From Zea mays (taxonomy: Eukaryota; Streptophyta; Magnoliopsida; Poales; Poaceae), in NCBI RefSeq assembly GCF_902167145.1, contig NC_050101.1, positions 129,734,990-129,798,989 on the forward strand: a stretch of DNA of 64,000 nt, written 5' to 3'. Below, piece by piece: positions 46,794 through 59,270 of the stretch; the stretch's first letter is position 1; every line of letters begins with the position of its first letter. Both the position numbers and the translations under genes were made by a program. Under the pieces are notes generated by a model, which ran no database searches, was not told the DNA's origin, and saw nothing but the letters and a program-made list of their open reading frames with translations.

Positions 46794-48198
46794 TGAGAGC
46801 ACATAAAGGGGGGTGAATAGGTGATCCTGCGAAAACTTTAACTAGAAATAACAAACTTGGTCTATAAATGATGTTAGTAAAACTAAAACCAAGTTCAATT
46901 AAGAAGAAGGAGGATCTCTTCACTTAATTGCTCTCACAATATGTGTATTGAAACTAGAGCAATCATGAACATGAAGTACAGAGCTCGGAAGAACAAAATC
47001 GCAAAGAAGGAAACATAGACAAAGACACAACGATTTATCTCGTGGTTCGGCCAAGACCTACCTCCATGTTGTGGCGTCCCAACGGACGAGGGTTGCAATC
47101 AACCCCTCCCATGTGATCTAGAGATCAATCTTGAGTACCATGGTTAGTCTTCCTTATAGTATGGTCCCGTTTGTGAGGAATTTTCATAATTTGGAGTCTC
47201 TCACACCTTACACATTATGATCAAAATCAAGAACAAGAGTAAGAGAGGAAGAAGCAACACACACACACAAGAGCACAAATGCAGTAGGAACACGCACACA
47301 AGTGAAGAAAAGAGCGCACGAATGAAAAACAACATAATCTCAACTCAAAAACGCGCTTAGATCTCTCTTTGACCGAACCAAGGCGTGATTGAAGTCTCGG
47401 AGTATGTTGTAAGCTCTTGTGTTTGTCTCAGTGTGTTGTAGGGTTACTGCTCCATAGCCCCAGGGGGTCCTTTTATAGCCCCAAAGAGCCTAGGAGTCGT
47501 TGGTTCTTCATCTGGGAAGCAATCAGCCTTCCATGTCTGCTTGCACCAGATTGAAGCAATCAGCGATCTGTTTCCTTCATTGGTCGATTCGACAGTTGTG
47601 CGCCTTCGATCACATGGCACACCAGACACGACTCACCCGAGGCCATAACTCGTCTAAAGCCACAACGAGCTCGAGGCATCAATGCGCCCGAAGCAGCAAC
47701 GCGCCCGAGGTCAGAGCTCGCCCGAGGCAGTCACAACTCACCTGAGGCAATCACGACTCGATTCGCCTAAGGCCAACCTCAGCGGGAGACATAGTCTCAG
47801 CTCTCCTGAGCCCACCTTCGGACAGGAGACAGTTGTGTTTTGCCCGAGCGCAATCACGACTCGCCCGAGCGTAGTCCTCACCCGAGCACATCGCCACCTC
47901 ATCTGAGCATGTCGCGAGTGACTATCCGTTGAGGCCGAGACTGTCCCAAGTTTGGCCATATTTAGCCAACCTTCTTAACTCCATTTCGGCTTGACTTGAG
48001 AAGTTCTCTAGCACTTAGATGAACATTGTTAGTACCTAAAACAAATGACTAAGTGTTAGAAACATACATTTGCTTCAATTTTCTTTCTAAACGCATATGC
48101 TCATGCTCATAAGAGTAGTGTTAGTTCTTAGTAATGTGTTGAGCATTTTAATCACACAAAAACGATTGGAAATGTCCCAAGGGCACATTTCACTTTCA
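46794..48198 (-). mobile_element. solo-LTR-like insert D in C1
   Basis: On the minus strand 1405 bp from TGAAAGTGAAATGTGCCC to GTGCTCTCA, i.e. TG...CA ends, with a TATAAAAGG box near 47473-47480. It is flanked by AACCA (46789-46793) and AACCT (48199-48203), an imperfect 5-bp duplication. Removing it and one duplicate rejoins the C1 pol frame exactly, confirming both boundaries. Confidence 0.8.
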
Positions 48199-48371
48199 AA
48201 CCTCTTGCCAATGAATGTGGGCCACGGCTTATCCCTAGGGCCAATATCAACTTCTTCTAGCTCGTCAGCGGAGGTGAACCTGTATCTTAGTTTTCCATTG
48301 CCCTGCAAATCAACAGTACACACAGGCGAGGAGTAGTGCTGAAAAAATTTGGGTTGATCGCATGGACCGAC
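48199..48371 (-). pseudogene. Ty3 pol fragment (C1, middle piece)
   Basis: On the minus strand DELEEVDIGPRDKPWPTFIGK, the sequence between protease and RT in this family, isolated between insert D and element A. It ends in CCGAC, the left target duplication of A. Confidence 0.75.
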
Positions 48372-48965
48372 TGTTGGGGACTTGTTCTCAAATGCTTCGA
48401 ATTAAGAACAAGGCAACACAAAGATGTTAAGTATAAATGCCCTTCGTCCGCTGAAGCATTATCTCCCCAAGGATTTAATGAGCTTCGGACGAAGGTTATG
48501 AGTAAAATATCATGAAGATTATACTTGTAAGACAACAAACAATGAGAAATGAAATATAAAGTATAAAATATATTCACATATTTTATTATATGAATATATA
48601 AGTATTAAAACATAATATTTGGGTACATTTATACCTTCGCCTTGATGTAAAGCAATAATTCAAGCGTAATGTGTCAGTGATTACAGGATCGCGTGAACAG
48701 TGCTGGGGTACTGTTCACCTATTTATAGGCACAGGGTGCAACCTGCGTAAAATTACATTTAAGTCCTTTACAATTGACTACAATAATGACACAAACATCA
48801 TGGGTCTTTAAGTCAATTCATCTTTAAGTCGGTTCGGCCCTTCATCTTAAGATCTATCATTGTGTCGAAGCTCTCTAAATAATAGCTTCAGTGCTTGCTC
48901 CTGAGAGGGTCTGCCGAAGGTGTTCTCTTTCTTTAGGATCTTCGGCTACGAAGCATACCCCAACA
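48372..48965 (-). repeat. 3' LTR of element A
   Basis: 594 bp. In element orientation a polypurine tract (GCGAAGGGGCTAC, complement of 48966-48978) precedes it. A TATA box (CTATAAATAGG, complement near 48717-48727) lies inside. Confidence 0.9.
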
Positions 48966-49244
48966 GTAGCCCCTTCGCGGTGCTAGATCGTTTTTCGTAA
49001 CGAGCTTGATCCGTGAAAAAGTCTTCTATGCTTCGGGATGCCGAAGATCCGAAAACACCTTCCCTGAGCTCGTTGGCGAGAAACGATTAAAATAATCCGC
49101 GCTCGAGGTGGCTCCATCTTGCAGCAGTTACGCACGCCCTGGCGATTCACCCTCTCGAACCCTGTGGCCCACCGTTCAGCGAGTGCGGGTGACTGTTTGT
49201 TCGGTGCGGGAGACTTTGACGATTCACCTTCTCACCTGCGGCAC

Positions 49245-49252
49245 TATATAAA
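49245..49252 (+). promoter_or_regulatory. TATA box of the antisense gene in element A
   Basis: TATATAAA on the plus strand, in internal sequence 280 bp outside the LTR. It predicts a transcript start near 49280 and a leader of about 170 nt before ATG 49448, so the antisense gene has its own promoter rather than using the LTR. Confidence 0.65.
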
Positions 49253-49447
49253 CAGACGGGTAGGTGTGAAGTTACCACGGCATTCATTGCTATTGCACTG
49301 TTTTGCTGCCAAAATTTTAGTCATAGCCAAAGCTTAATCATCATGCTCAGATGAAACTCCGCTTTTGAATCTGCTTCGTCACAAAAGGAAGAGCTTCGGG
49401 AAAATCAGAAAAGTCAACAACGAAAAATTTCAAGAAGTCATAGTCAA

Positions 49448-52364
49448 ATGGCCAGAGTTCGCTCTACTGCTAGGGTTGATCGCGAGGGAGATGAGACCAA
49501 AGCTGCTGAGACTGTTCCGATTTCCGAAGCCATGAAGCGATCCGGGCTGGTAACATCGGAGGACGTCCCTGCCACTGGAGCAGAGCAAGTTGATGTTGAG
49601 GAGACCGATTCTGAGGATGACTATAGCAGTGCGGTGCCGAGCAAACCCAGCCATCTGGATTTTGGAAAATCCACAGTCTCCGAAGGTGACCTTCCTAAGA
49701 TGTTAAAATTGGGCTATTTCAATGAAGAAAAGAAAGAGTTGATTCGCTTTGGTGGAGAGGAAACTACTCCAAAGCCAGGAAAAGATGAAATAGTAGTTTT
49801 GAAGAGTTTCTTCAAAGCTGGTTTGAGATTCCCTTTGAACAAGATGATTGCTGATGTGCTGAAGAAGTTTGGGATCCACTTTCATCAGCTAACTCCTAAC
49901 GCTATCGTTAGGCTTAGCGTTTACATTTGGGCTCTCTGCAGCCAAGGGGTGGAACCGTTTGCCGAAGGTTTCTACCGAGTACATGAGCTGCATTACCAAA
50001 TCAAGGCCCGAAAAGATGGGTTACATGAAAACTTCGGCTGCTACAATTTTGCCTACCGGAAGACTACAAAATTTCCTGTGATCAGCTACCGAAGCAAGTG
50101 GCCGGCAGGCTGGAAATCGGAATGGTTCTACGTCAAAGTTGACGATGATAAGGAGAAGCTGGTCCAGAGCCTGCTAGAGCTTATCTTCGGAGAGACCAGA
50201 CCCCAATGCAATATGACACCAGAGGGTCCAACCCAAACTGCACTAGTTGAATTCAGGATTATCGCAGAGCACATTGGCACTAGGGACTTAGTGCAGGAAT
50301 TTTTGGCTTTCAAAGTATTTCCAACTATGAGAGAGTGGGTCATGCCGAAGCTTGAAGGAAAAAAGAAGGAGGGAGAACTTATCCGGCTGCCCTACCACTA
50401 CAAATTCAAGAGACATTTCAAAGTACCCTGCCAAGAATGGCTGGATACAATCGAAGTAATGTGCAACGAAATTCTTGGAAATTATTCTAAGAAAGAAGAT
50501 CAATTGATGACAGCGACCTTCGACACCCGTCCGAAACGAAGGCTAAACCGAGTGATGGATGCTATAGGCTTTGAATATCCTGACTACGAGCGACTGGACA
50601 AGGGTGCCGAAGGACAAAAAAGAAAAAGAGTGGCTAGTGCTCTGAATAAGGATGACGAAGATCAATCAAAGAAGAAAAAACAAGAATCTGAGGCGAAGTC
50701 AGTTGCTTCGAAGAAAAGAAAGGCCTTGACTCCAAAGCAAAAATCAATTGATGAAAAAGAAAAGACTTCTACGACATCCTCTGCTACTGAAATAGAGGAA
50801 ATCCTAAAGGTAATGACTGAAACTTTGCCTGCCAAACTAAGTCCACTGGGGCTACATCTGACGAAGCTTTTTCAGAAGGAAAAGAAGCCCATAAAAACGA
50901 AAGCACCTAGGCCGAAGAGGCAAAGAATTGTTACTGTGACAGAAGTTATTGAAGCAACACCACCAAGGGTTTCAGCTCCGAAGGTGCCGGCTATTGAAAG
51001 CACGACAGCTACTGAAGTTGTACCTTCGGAGGCCGCCGCAGAAGAGGCCAGAGCCGAAGATGCCAAATCCGAAGATATTAATTTAGAGAGCATAACTGCT
51101 GATATAGACAAAATGCTGCTAAACATGGCCGCGGAAGAAGCTGTCGCAGCCACCGAAGAGACTACGGCCGCAAAACCCGAAAAGGAAGAGATGACCGAAG
51201 ATACTTCGGAGGATGAAACTTTTGACTTTCAAACCTTAGTTGGCCAAGAGCTGACAAAAGCTGAGAAAGAGGAATTAAAAGAATATGCTATATCCTGCGG
51301 GTATCGGCCGGGAGCGCTTCTCTTCGGTGGCATTGATGACGAAGGCTTAGGCTGCATACAAGATCAGACTGGCGCGAAGGTTATCAGTACTCTATCAAAG
51401 AGTATCGGTTTCCCAAAGCTCGAAGCGGATATCAGCCACTACCGACGACAACACATTGTTGGCAGCTTGTTTTACTCCAATTTTAAGGTAAACATCTTGT
51501 GTCTAACCCTTACTATTTGTAACAACACAAATATTTTCTAACGAAGGTTATTTGTCCATAGAGTATGCTTTTGAGCAAGGCCTTAAAAATGCAGCAGGAC
51601 TTAGAGGATAAAAGGCACGAAGTTATAATTGAGAACTTAGAAAATAAGATAAAAGAGCAATCAGCTGCCATCGAAAAGAAAGACTTCGAGCTTCAAACAG
51701 CCGAAGGCTTATTAGTGGATGCTGAAGCCAAAATAACAGAATTAAATTCGAAGCTTCTTTCCCAATCAGAAAATTTCGAACAAGAAAAGCTGAAACTTGA
51801 TGCAAAGCTTGAAGCCGAAGTTCAAAAAAGTTCGGAGCTGAAAGAATCCTTGACAAATCTTCAGAATAAGTGCCTGGAGTTCAGCAATCGATGCATTCAT
51901 CAGTTGAAACAGGTGTTCCATTTTGTTGGAGCCAGTAGCGAAAAGTTCACTCCTTCGGCTGAAGACCTGCCTGGTGCCTTCGAGCATATTGAAGGTGAAA
52001 TTAATGATCTTGACGAAGTTATAGCTGGGCATGGCGACTTCTGTGCCCTGGCAGCTTCTCGGGGCACAGCTGTTGCCTTTTTGAAGTCTGGCTGTGACCA
52101 CAGAAAGATTGTTAATAGACCCAACTTCAGCCTGTCACCAGCAGACCTAGATAACATTCCCAGCCTGGCCCGAAGTATTGCGAATAGATTTATAAAATTA
52201 GTATGGACAAAGGGTGGACGGAGCAAAGCTGGCGATGAAGCTCGAAGGCACCTTAAGCTGGTAACAAAATCATACCTTATGCTTACCTTTTCCTTTGAAT
52301 TTTGAATTTAGCTTATAATACTTATATATAGGTTGACCAAGCCGAAGCTGAAGCTGCAGAATAA
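49448..52364 (+). CDS. intact three-exon antisense gene of element A (putative gypsy-type transposon domain protein)
   Basis: Exons 49448-51487, 51562-52260 and 52332-52364, all phase 0 with GT-AG introns (75 and 71 bp), give 923 residues and a stop. Residues about 118-235 match the plant 'putative gypsy type transposon' domain (PF04195 pattern: FPLNKMIADVLKKFG, TPNAIVRLSVYIWAL, EWFYVKV). A Lys-rich segment with KKRK-type clusters at about 390-440 could be a nuclear signal. Exon 2 starts with a coiled coil of about 120 residues, followed by a compact domain (HGDFCALAASRG, FLKSGCDHRK). It lies opposite to pol and converges with it. No stop or frameshift was found, unlike pol. Function unknown; candidates are a regulator of element expression or a structural cofactor. 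Element B carries a decayed homologue with the same intron positions. Confidence 0.85.
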
Positions 52365-52759
52365 AAAGACGAAGCTCCAAGGATGCTGTCGAAGCTCGAA
52401 TAGTCTGTAAAAATAGCTCAAAAAACTCCTGCGATAACTTGTATAAAGTATGATGTAATTAAATTTCACTTTGTAATATAATCTTACTTTTCCGTCAATG
52501 TATGAAATGCTTTGGTGTGGACGTAATACTTTTGAGCCGAAGGCAAAAAACACCTTCCCTTCTTTGCGTACACAGTGAAACATAAAATTGTCTCTTTTTC
52601 CCTTTTTTCCGAAGCCTTCTCTTTCAAAGCCGAAGCAAGTTTGTATGTTATGATGATGATGATCCTATGTATGTCTAAATGAATATTTATGAATGCAAAT
52701 GTATGATGTAATGTATCGTGCAAGTGAATGTTCAAAGACACATACGAAACCACAATCAC

Positions 52760-53060
52760 AACTCTTATTCCCTTAGGAATAACAAATCTTTGCCGTTTAT
52801 TTTTCGGCTTCACCGCTTATTTTTCGGTGTATCAGCGCTGACTTTTCGCTGTAAGCCTCCCTTAGGAGCTTCTTCGCCTTCTATTTCGGCGGTATTCGCG
52901 CTTCGCCTTTTATTTCAGCGGAATCAGCGTTGACTTTTCGCTGTAAGCTCTGCATTCCCTTAGGAACGACTTTTGAGCAGAAAACTTATGTTGCGCTCCC
53001 TTAGAAACGGTTTTTTGTAGCTTCGTCGTGCTCTACATCCCCTTAGGGACGTCTTTCGAG
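52760..53060. repeat. short-repeat array at the convergence point in element A
   Basis: TCCCTTAGGAACGAC-like units recur about six times between the antisense gene and the 3' end of pol, alternating with TTATTTTTCGG and GACTTTTCGCTGTAAG. The same units, in reverse complement, fill the equivalent place in element B. Confidence 0.7.
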
Positions 53061-53260
53061 CTTCTCCCTGTTTTTTCTTTTTCTTGTTGCACTCGATGGT
53101 GCATGCCCAGTTTTTACATTTACATCTTCGGGGGATTCTGTTCTTGTAGAGCTGATATAAGAAAAAGAGAAATTACATGCTATGGCCCCATTAAAAACCT
53201 TTCTCCCCCTTTGGAAAGGAAAATGGTGCCATAGGAAAGAATAAAAAAGATTACATCAGG

Positions 53261-56200
53261 TTACACATAATACCGCCGAAGCTCATCCGCATTCCAAGAT
53301 CTAGGAATGTCGCTGCCGTCCATATCCTTCAACCTGTAGGAACCGGGTCTTGATGAAGATACTACCAGGAAAGGCCATTCCCACTTCAACTGTAGCTTGC
53401 CTAATGTGTCTGGGTTGGCAACTCTCCGAAGTACCAAGTGTCCTGGCTTAATATTTTTTAACCGAACCTTTCTGTCACGCCATTTTATTGTTTCGGCTTG
53501 ATATTTATTGATATTCTCCACAGCCTGAAGCCTGATCCCTTCTATAGCATCTTTTGCCACAGAATAATCAGCTTCGTCCTCTGCCGAAGCCACTGTTCTT
53601 ATTGATCCCGCTTTAGCTTCTTCTGGGTTATTGCTTCGTCACCAAACAACAATTTGAATGGTGTAAAACCTGTTGACCTTGATATTGTTGTGTTGTGGCT
53701 CCACACCACTTTGATTAATTCGTCCGGCCACTTCCCCCTGGGCTGGTTGAAGATTAACTTCATTATTCCTGTCATTATAATGCCATTAGCTCTTTCGACA
53801 AGTCCATTTGACTCCGGGTGCCGAACTGATGCAAAATGGATCTTCGTGCCAATTTGTTCACAAAACTCTCTGAAAGCTTCGGCATCAAACTGCGTTCCAT
53901 TGTCTACGGTAATGGCCTTCGGCACTCCGAAGCGACACACAATATTTTGCCAAAAAAACTTTTGAACAGTGACCGAAGTTATTGTGGCTAAAGGCTTCGC
54001 CTCAATCCATTTAGAAAAATATTCCACTGTCACTACAACATATCTTAAATTCCCTTGTGCTGGTGGAAGTGGGCCTAGCAAATCAAGGCCCCATCTTTGC
54101 AATGGCCAAGTGGGCTGTATTAATTGAGTTAGAGACGAAGGTTGTTTTTGATCTCTTGCACATTTTTGACAACCTTCACATTTTTGGACTAATTCTGCTG
54201 CATCCAAAGCTGCCTTCGGCCAATAGAATCCTTGACGAATAACTTTACCCAACAAAGGCCTAGATCCGATGTGAGATCCACACATGCCTGCATGTATTTC
54301 TTTCATCAACTCTATACCTTCAGCTCTGGATAAACATTTGAGTAATGGAGAACAGACTCCATGCTTGTATAACTCCCCTTCTGTTATTACATATGGACGA
54401 GCTCTTGCCGCTATTCTCTTATGATAAGCTTCATCATCTGAAAGGAAATTGCCCTGAAGAAAAGACATGATCTCAGTTCTCCAATCTTCGCTATAAACAG
54501 GAGATATATTGAGCACTGCTCTTTCAAGAAGGTCAACAGAAGGTGCTTTTATTGTTTCAAAGAATACTTCCGAAGGTAATGGCAGCCCCTGTGCCGCTGA
54601 CTTGGCTAATAGATCAGCGTGTTCATTTTCTCCTCGTGGAATATTCTTGACAGAAAGCCCTTCGAAGGAAGCTTCAAGTCTTCGAACTGTATCCAAATAT
54701 TTCTCAAGCTTTGGAACTCTTGCTTTGCAACTTTTGTCAACATGGCCAGAAATAACTTGGGAATCAGTTTTGAGAACCGCCCTTCTTATCCCCATTGCCT
54801 TCAACTTTCGAAGACCCAAAAGCAAAGCTTCGTATTCAGCAATATTATTTGTACAACTGAAATCAAGTTTCACTGCATAGCATGTTCTGACTTTGGAAGG
54901 TGCAATTAAAATGGCAGCTGCACCTGCCTCGAAGGTTCCCCAGGAACCATCGCAGAATACTGTCCAAGCTTCGACATCTTTACTTGCTTCTTCCTCCTGA
55001 GCCCTTGGCGTCCAGTCAGCGATGAAATCTGCTAGCGCCTGGGACTGAATCGAAGATCTATGCACATAATCAATGCAAAACTCATTGAGTTTTGCAGCCC
55101 ACTTTCCAATCCTTCCAGTAGCTTCTCTGTTTCTCATAATATCCTTCAAAGGCTGTGATGAAGGAACAATTATATGGTATGCTTGAAAATAATGTCGAAG
55201 CTTCCTGGAGGCCATTAAAACAGCATACAACACCTTCTCCAATTCTGTATAGTTTTTCTTTGATAAACTGAGAACTTCGGAAACAAAGTATACTGGAGCC
55301 TACTTTTTCAATTGCCCTTCCATCTTCTCCTGAACAAGCGCCGCACTTACTGCAGAGTGCGAAGCTGCCACATACAGCAGCAGGGGAGCCCCTGACACTG
55401 GTGGAGTTAGAGTTGTTAAATCTATCAAATACTGTTTCAGTTCTTCGAAGGTTTTTTGCTGAGCTGATCCCCATTGAAAAACTTCGGCTGACTTTAGTAC
55501 TTCAAAGAATGGTAAATTTCTCTCTGCCGATCTGGATATAAATCGATTCAGAGATGCCAGTCTTCCTGTCAGCCGTTGTGCCCCTTTCTTTGTGCTTGGC
55601 GGCTCCATCCGAAGGATAGCTTCGATTTTATTTGGATTAGCTTCGATCCCTTTTGTTGAAACCAAACAGCCAAGGAATTTCCCCTTCTTTACCCCGAAGA
55701 CACATTTTTCCGGATTCAGCTTCAGACCAGCTTGCCTAAAATTAGCGAATGTTTCCTGCAGATCAGCAATATGATTTTCTTGCTTTGTGCTTTTTACTAT
55801 GATATCATCAACATATGTTAGCACGTTTCTGCCTATCTGAGAATGAAGGACCTTTGCTATCATTCTGCTGAAGCTTCCTCCAGCATTCTTGAGCCCCTCA
55901 GGCATCCGAAGGTAACAATATGTACCACTAGGGGTGATGAAACTGGTTTTTGGCTCGTCTTCTTTCTTCATCCAAATTTGATGGTAGCTTGAATAACAAT
56001 CTAGTAAACTCATGAGCTCTGACGAAGCTACTGCGTCTACCAGAGAATCTATCCTTGGTAATGGAAATTCATCCTTCGGACAAGCCTTGTTGAGATCAGT
56101 AAAATCAATGCACATTCTCCATTTACCATTGGCTTTCTTCACCATAACAGTGTTAGCTAGCCATTCTGGGTATTTTACTTCTCTGATGACTCCAGCGCTG

Positions 56201-57201
56201 AGGAGTCTTTTTACTTCATTCCGAGCACCTTCGGCCTTGTCATCAGACATCTTCCGAAGCCTCTGCTTTCTGGGTCTGAAGGATGGATCAACATTGAGCG
56301 AGTGTTCAATAACGTCCCTGTTGACACCACAGAGATCATTGGCTGACCATGCAAAGACATCTTTGTTATTAAACAGAAACCTTATCAGGGTTTTCTCTTG
56401 CTCCTCAGACAATTGAGATCCCAATAGCACCTTCTGCTCTGCTATATCGTCACATAAGAGCATGGGATTCGACTGATCAACCGAGGCAGCTTTCTCCCTT
56501 CTGTACTTGTATTGCTCACAAGCTTCGGCTCCATCTATGTTATGGATTGCTTTTGAATCTGTCCAGTTTCCTTCGGCCTTTCTGGCAGCTTCCTGACTTC
56601 CATAAATAGCAATAGGTCCTTGATCCGAAGGTATCTTCATGCAAAGATATGCTGGATGAAGAATTGCTTAAAAAGCATTGAGAGTACCACGACCAATGAT
56701 TGCGTTGTAAGGGTACTCCATGTCAACAATATCAAACACAACTTGTTTAGTCCTTGTATTGTTGATAAATCCGAAGGTTACTGGCATCGTGATCTTGACA
56801 AGTGCTACAATTTGCCTTCCTCCGAAGCCACAAAGACGATGTGTGGCGTCATGGATCTTATCTTCGGGCTCTTGCATCTGTCTGAAGGCCTTACCAAATA
56901 TAATATTCGTTGCACTGCCTGTGTCAACCAGAACATTGTGGACCAGAAATCCTTTGATAACACAAGAAATAACCATAGCATCATTGTGAGGGTAATCCTT
57001 GAGCTGAAGATCCTCTTGGGAGAAGGTAATCGGGATGTGGGACCATCTTGACTTGATGAAGGGTCCTTGCACCCCGACATGTTGTACCCTTCTCTGTGCC
57101 TCCTTCTTCTGCTTCTTGTTGGCTGGCTCTGAGCTTGAACCGCCTGTTATCGGGAGTACGAGCTTCGGGGCCGAAGCAACTCCAGCTTTAAACGAAGCCA
57201 T
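53261..57201 (-). pseudogene. protease-pol of element A (interrupted)
   Basis: ATG 57201 lies about 45 bp after the primer site and opens directly into protease (VLVDTGSATNI near 56925). One frame then runs through RT (CIDFTDLNKACPK; YVDD at about 55800-55820), RNase H (FCDGSWG) and integrase (H2C2 finger; Asp, Asp, Glu in GLDLLGP, TVDNGTQF, SNGLVERANG), ending at TAA 53261. It is broken by TAA at 56668-56670, TAG at 55300-55302 and a one-base frameshift near 53630. The gap between primer site and protease is too short for Gag. Confidence 0.9.
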
Positions 57202-57226
57202 CAGCTCAAAAAGTGGAAGTGAGTTC

Positions 57227-57244
57227 ACCGGAGGTGGGCGCCAA
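57227..57244 (-). promoter_or_regulatory. primer-binding site of element A
   Basis: In element orientation TTGGCGCCCACCTCCGG directly follows the LTR. Element B has TTGGCGCCCACCCCCGG at the same place, showing common ancestry. Confidence 0.65.
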
Positions 57245-57853
57245 TGTTGGGGACTTGTTCTCAAATGCTTCGAATTAAGAACAAGGCAACACAAAGATGT
57301 TAAGTATAAATGCCCTTCGTCCGCTGAAGCATTATCTCCCCAAGGATTTAATGAGCTTCGGACGAAGGGTATGAGTAAAATATCACGAAGATTTCACCTT
57401 CGTGATCATACTTGTAAGACAACAAACAATGAGAAATGAAATATAAAGTATAAAATATATTCACATATTTTATTATATGAATATATAAGTATTAAAACAT
57501 AATATTTGGGCACATTTATACCTTCGCCTTGACAGAAAGCAATAATTCAAGCGTAATGTGTCAGTGATTACAGGATCGCGTGAACAGTGCCAGGGTACTG
57601 TTCACCTATTTATAGGCACAGTGTGCAACCTGCGTAAAATTACATTTAAGTCCTTTATAATTGACTACAATAATGACACAAACATCATGGGTCTTTAAGT
57701 CAGTCCATCTTTAAGTCGGTTCGGCCCTTCGTCTTAAGATCTATCATTGTGCCGAAGCTCTCTAAATAATAGCTTCGGCGCTTGCTCCTGAGAGGGTCTG
57801 CCGAAGGTGTTCTCTTTCTTTAGGATCTTCGGCTACGAAGCATACCCCCAACA
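57245..57853 (-). repeat. 5' LTR of element A
   Basis: 609 bp; longer than its partner by an inverted TCACGAAG/CTTCGTGA hairpin segment near 57385-57405 that is missing from the other LTR. Confidence 0.9.
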
Positions 57854-59270
57854 CCGACCGTATCATCATCATTAATACTTAAACATTTACAACGAGTTTG
57901 TGATTGGCTGCTACAGCGGGTCTCATCATCACCTGCTATCTTATTTTTTATATTTTATTTTTACCGGACGATCGTTGGGATCGGCCTTCACAGGCACGTA
58001 TGTCGCTTCCTCTACTCTGTAAGGCCAGTGGATAAGACTAGCCTCGGCCAGTTTTTTATGCTTCTACACGGTCGTAGTCTTTCAAGTCAATTCCTGAGAT
58101 CAGTTCCTATCCATCTGCGTCCCACGCAATCATATCGGCGAGTGAAATTTCGCACGAGTCATCCATAGGGACCACTTCCATTTTGTCTCTATTCCATTGG
58201 ATCTGGCATTGGTGCATAGTTGATGGGATACAACAGTTGGCATGGATCAAGTCCCATCCTAGCAAGACGGTGTATGAAGTATGGCTGCTAGTAATAAAGA
58301 ATGATGTAGGGATGGTTTTGTGCCCAACTGTCAAATCCACATTGAGCACCCCTTTCGCTACCATTGGCTAACCATTGAAGTCGCTCAGTCACATGTTAGT
58401 CTTGATCAGATCCTGAGTAGATCGCCCCAAATGGCGCGACACAACATACAACATGACATTAACTGATGCCCCGGTATCCACCACCATTCTGTTGAGGGCT
58501 TTACCATTGATATACCCTTTGAGGTACAGTGCCTCAATGCTTGTAACCTTTTTCTGATGGCTTCTAGAATACAACTAGTCATGGGCTGAGCTCCATCTGA
58601 ACCACGGATGAGCCTTCAAGTTTTGGTGCATGAAACTCTAAGGGGAGAACAAACACCTTATTCACGTCGGTCGATGGCATTTTCTAGGCCTCCTTGTCGG
58701 CTTCCTCAGTGGTTTTTTGTTGCTTGGGGCGCCATTCCCTCCTCCGAAGACGCTGCTGCGCTTTCCCATGGTATCACACCTTGCCGCTAGGTTCGGGTGC
58801 GCCTTCTTGAGCACTTCAAGGTAATGGTCTCAGCCTCTTCTAGGTCTACGCTTTTGGGTGTGACAAAGGCCATCTGGGCAACACTGTAGCTGTTAATATC
58901 TATCCTCTTCATCCTCAAGACTCTTCTCGTGCTACGAGTCAGTCCTTTCATCTTGGTGTGCCATCGGTCCTAGACGGTGAAATACTGAAACCTCATCGGT
59001 CTCCCGCCTCCACGGTCCACACTCTGGGCAGTTACTGGCAGTGGGCATGCTCATGCCAGCGTTCCAGCAATGTTTGAAGAACGGACAATGACAATGGTCC
59101 CTTGTATCTTCATGCCTCTTTAGGAGCTTCCCAGTACGGTGCTTGTATTCCTCATCCTTAGGCTCATGCTGGCAACGCTGCCTGTATTGGTACTCATACT
59201 TCCTGAGTGGACGTTCAGACATTGGTCGTCGGTACCGCACATGCTGGACCTACTCTTTAGTAATATATTC
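57854..59270 (-). pseudogene. Ty3 gag-protease remnant (C1, 5' part)
   Basis: On the minus strand: Gag zinc-finger region (59240-58932; CQHEPKDEEY, HCPFFKHCWN, CPECG), then a protease with VDTGASVNVML (about 58480) and GWDLIHANCC (about 58260). Stops and shifts throughout. It continues the C1 pieces at 48199-48371 and 46106-46793 once A and D are removed. Family copy C2 is at 23692-24960. Confidence 0.8.

Larger units (their letters stand above)
48372..57853 (-). mobile_element. Ty3 retrotransposon A: pol without gag, plus an antisense gene
   Basis: 9482 bp, flanked by CCGAC (48367-48371 and 57854-57858). LTRs are 594 bp (48372-48965) and 609 bp (57245-57853) with TGTTGG...CCAACA ends. They differ by about 16 substitutions and one indel of about 14 bp by eye (about 2.7%, roughly 1 My). 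Read on the minus strand: primer site, protease, RT, RNase H, integrase, repeat array, then a gene on the opposite strand, polypurine tract and 3' LTR. No Gag core or zinc knuckle exists between the primer site and protease. The pol frame has two stops and one frameshift. Confidence 0.93.

Noticed and set aside
47480..47960. Short frames with CGAG-rich repeats in insert D
   Set aside because: They sit in the leader region of a solo-LTR-like element and encode no known domain.
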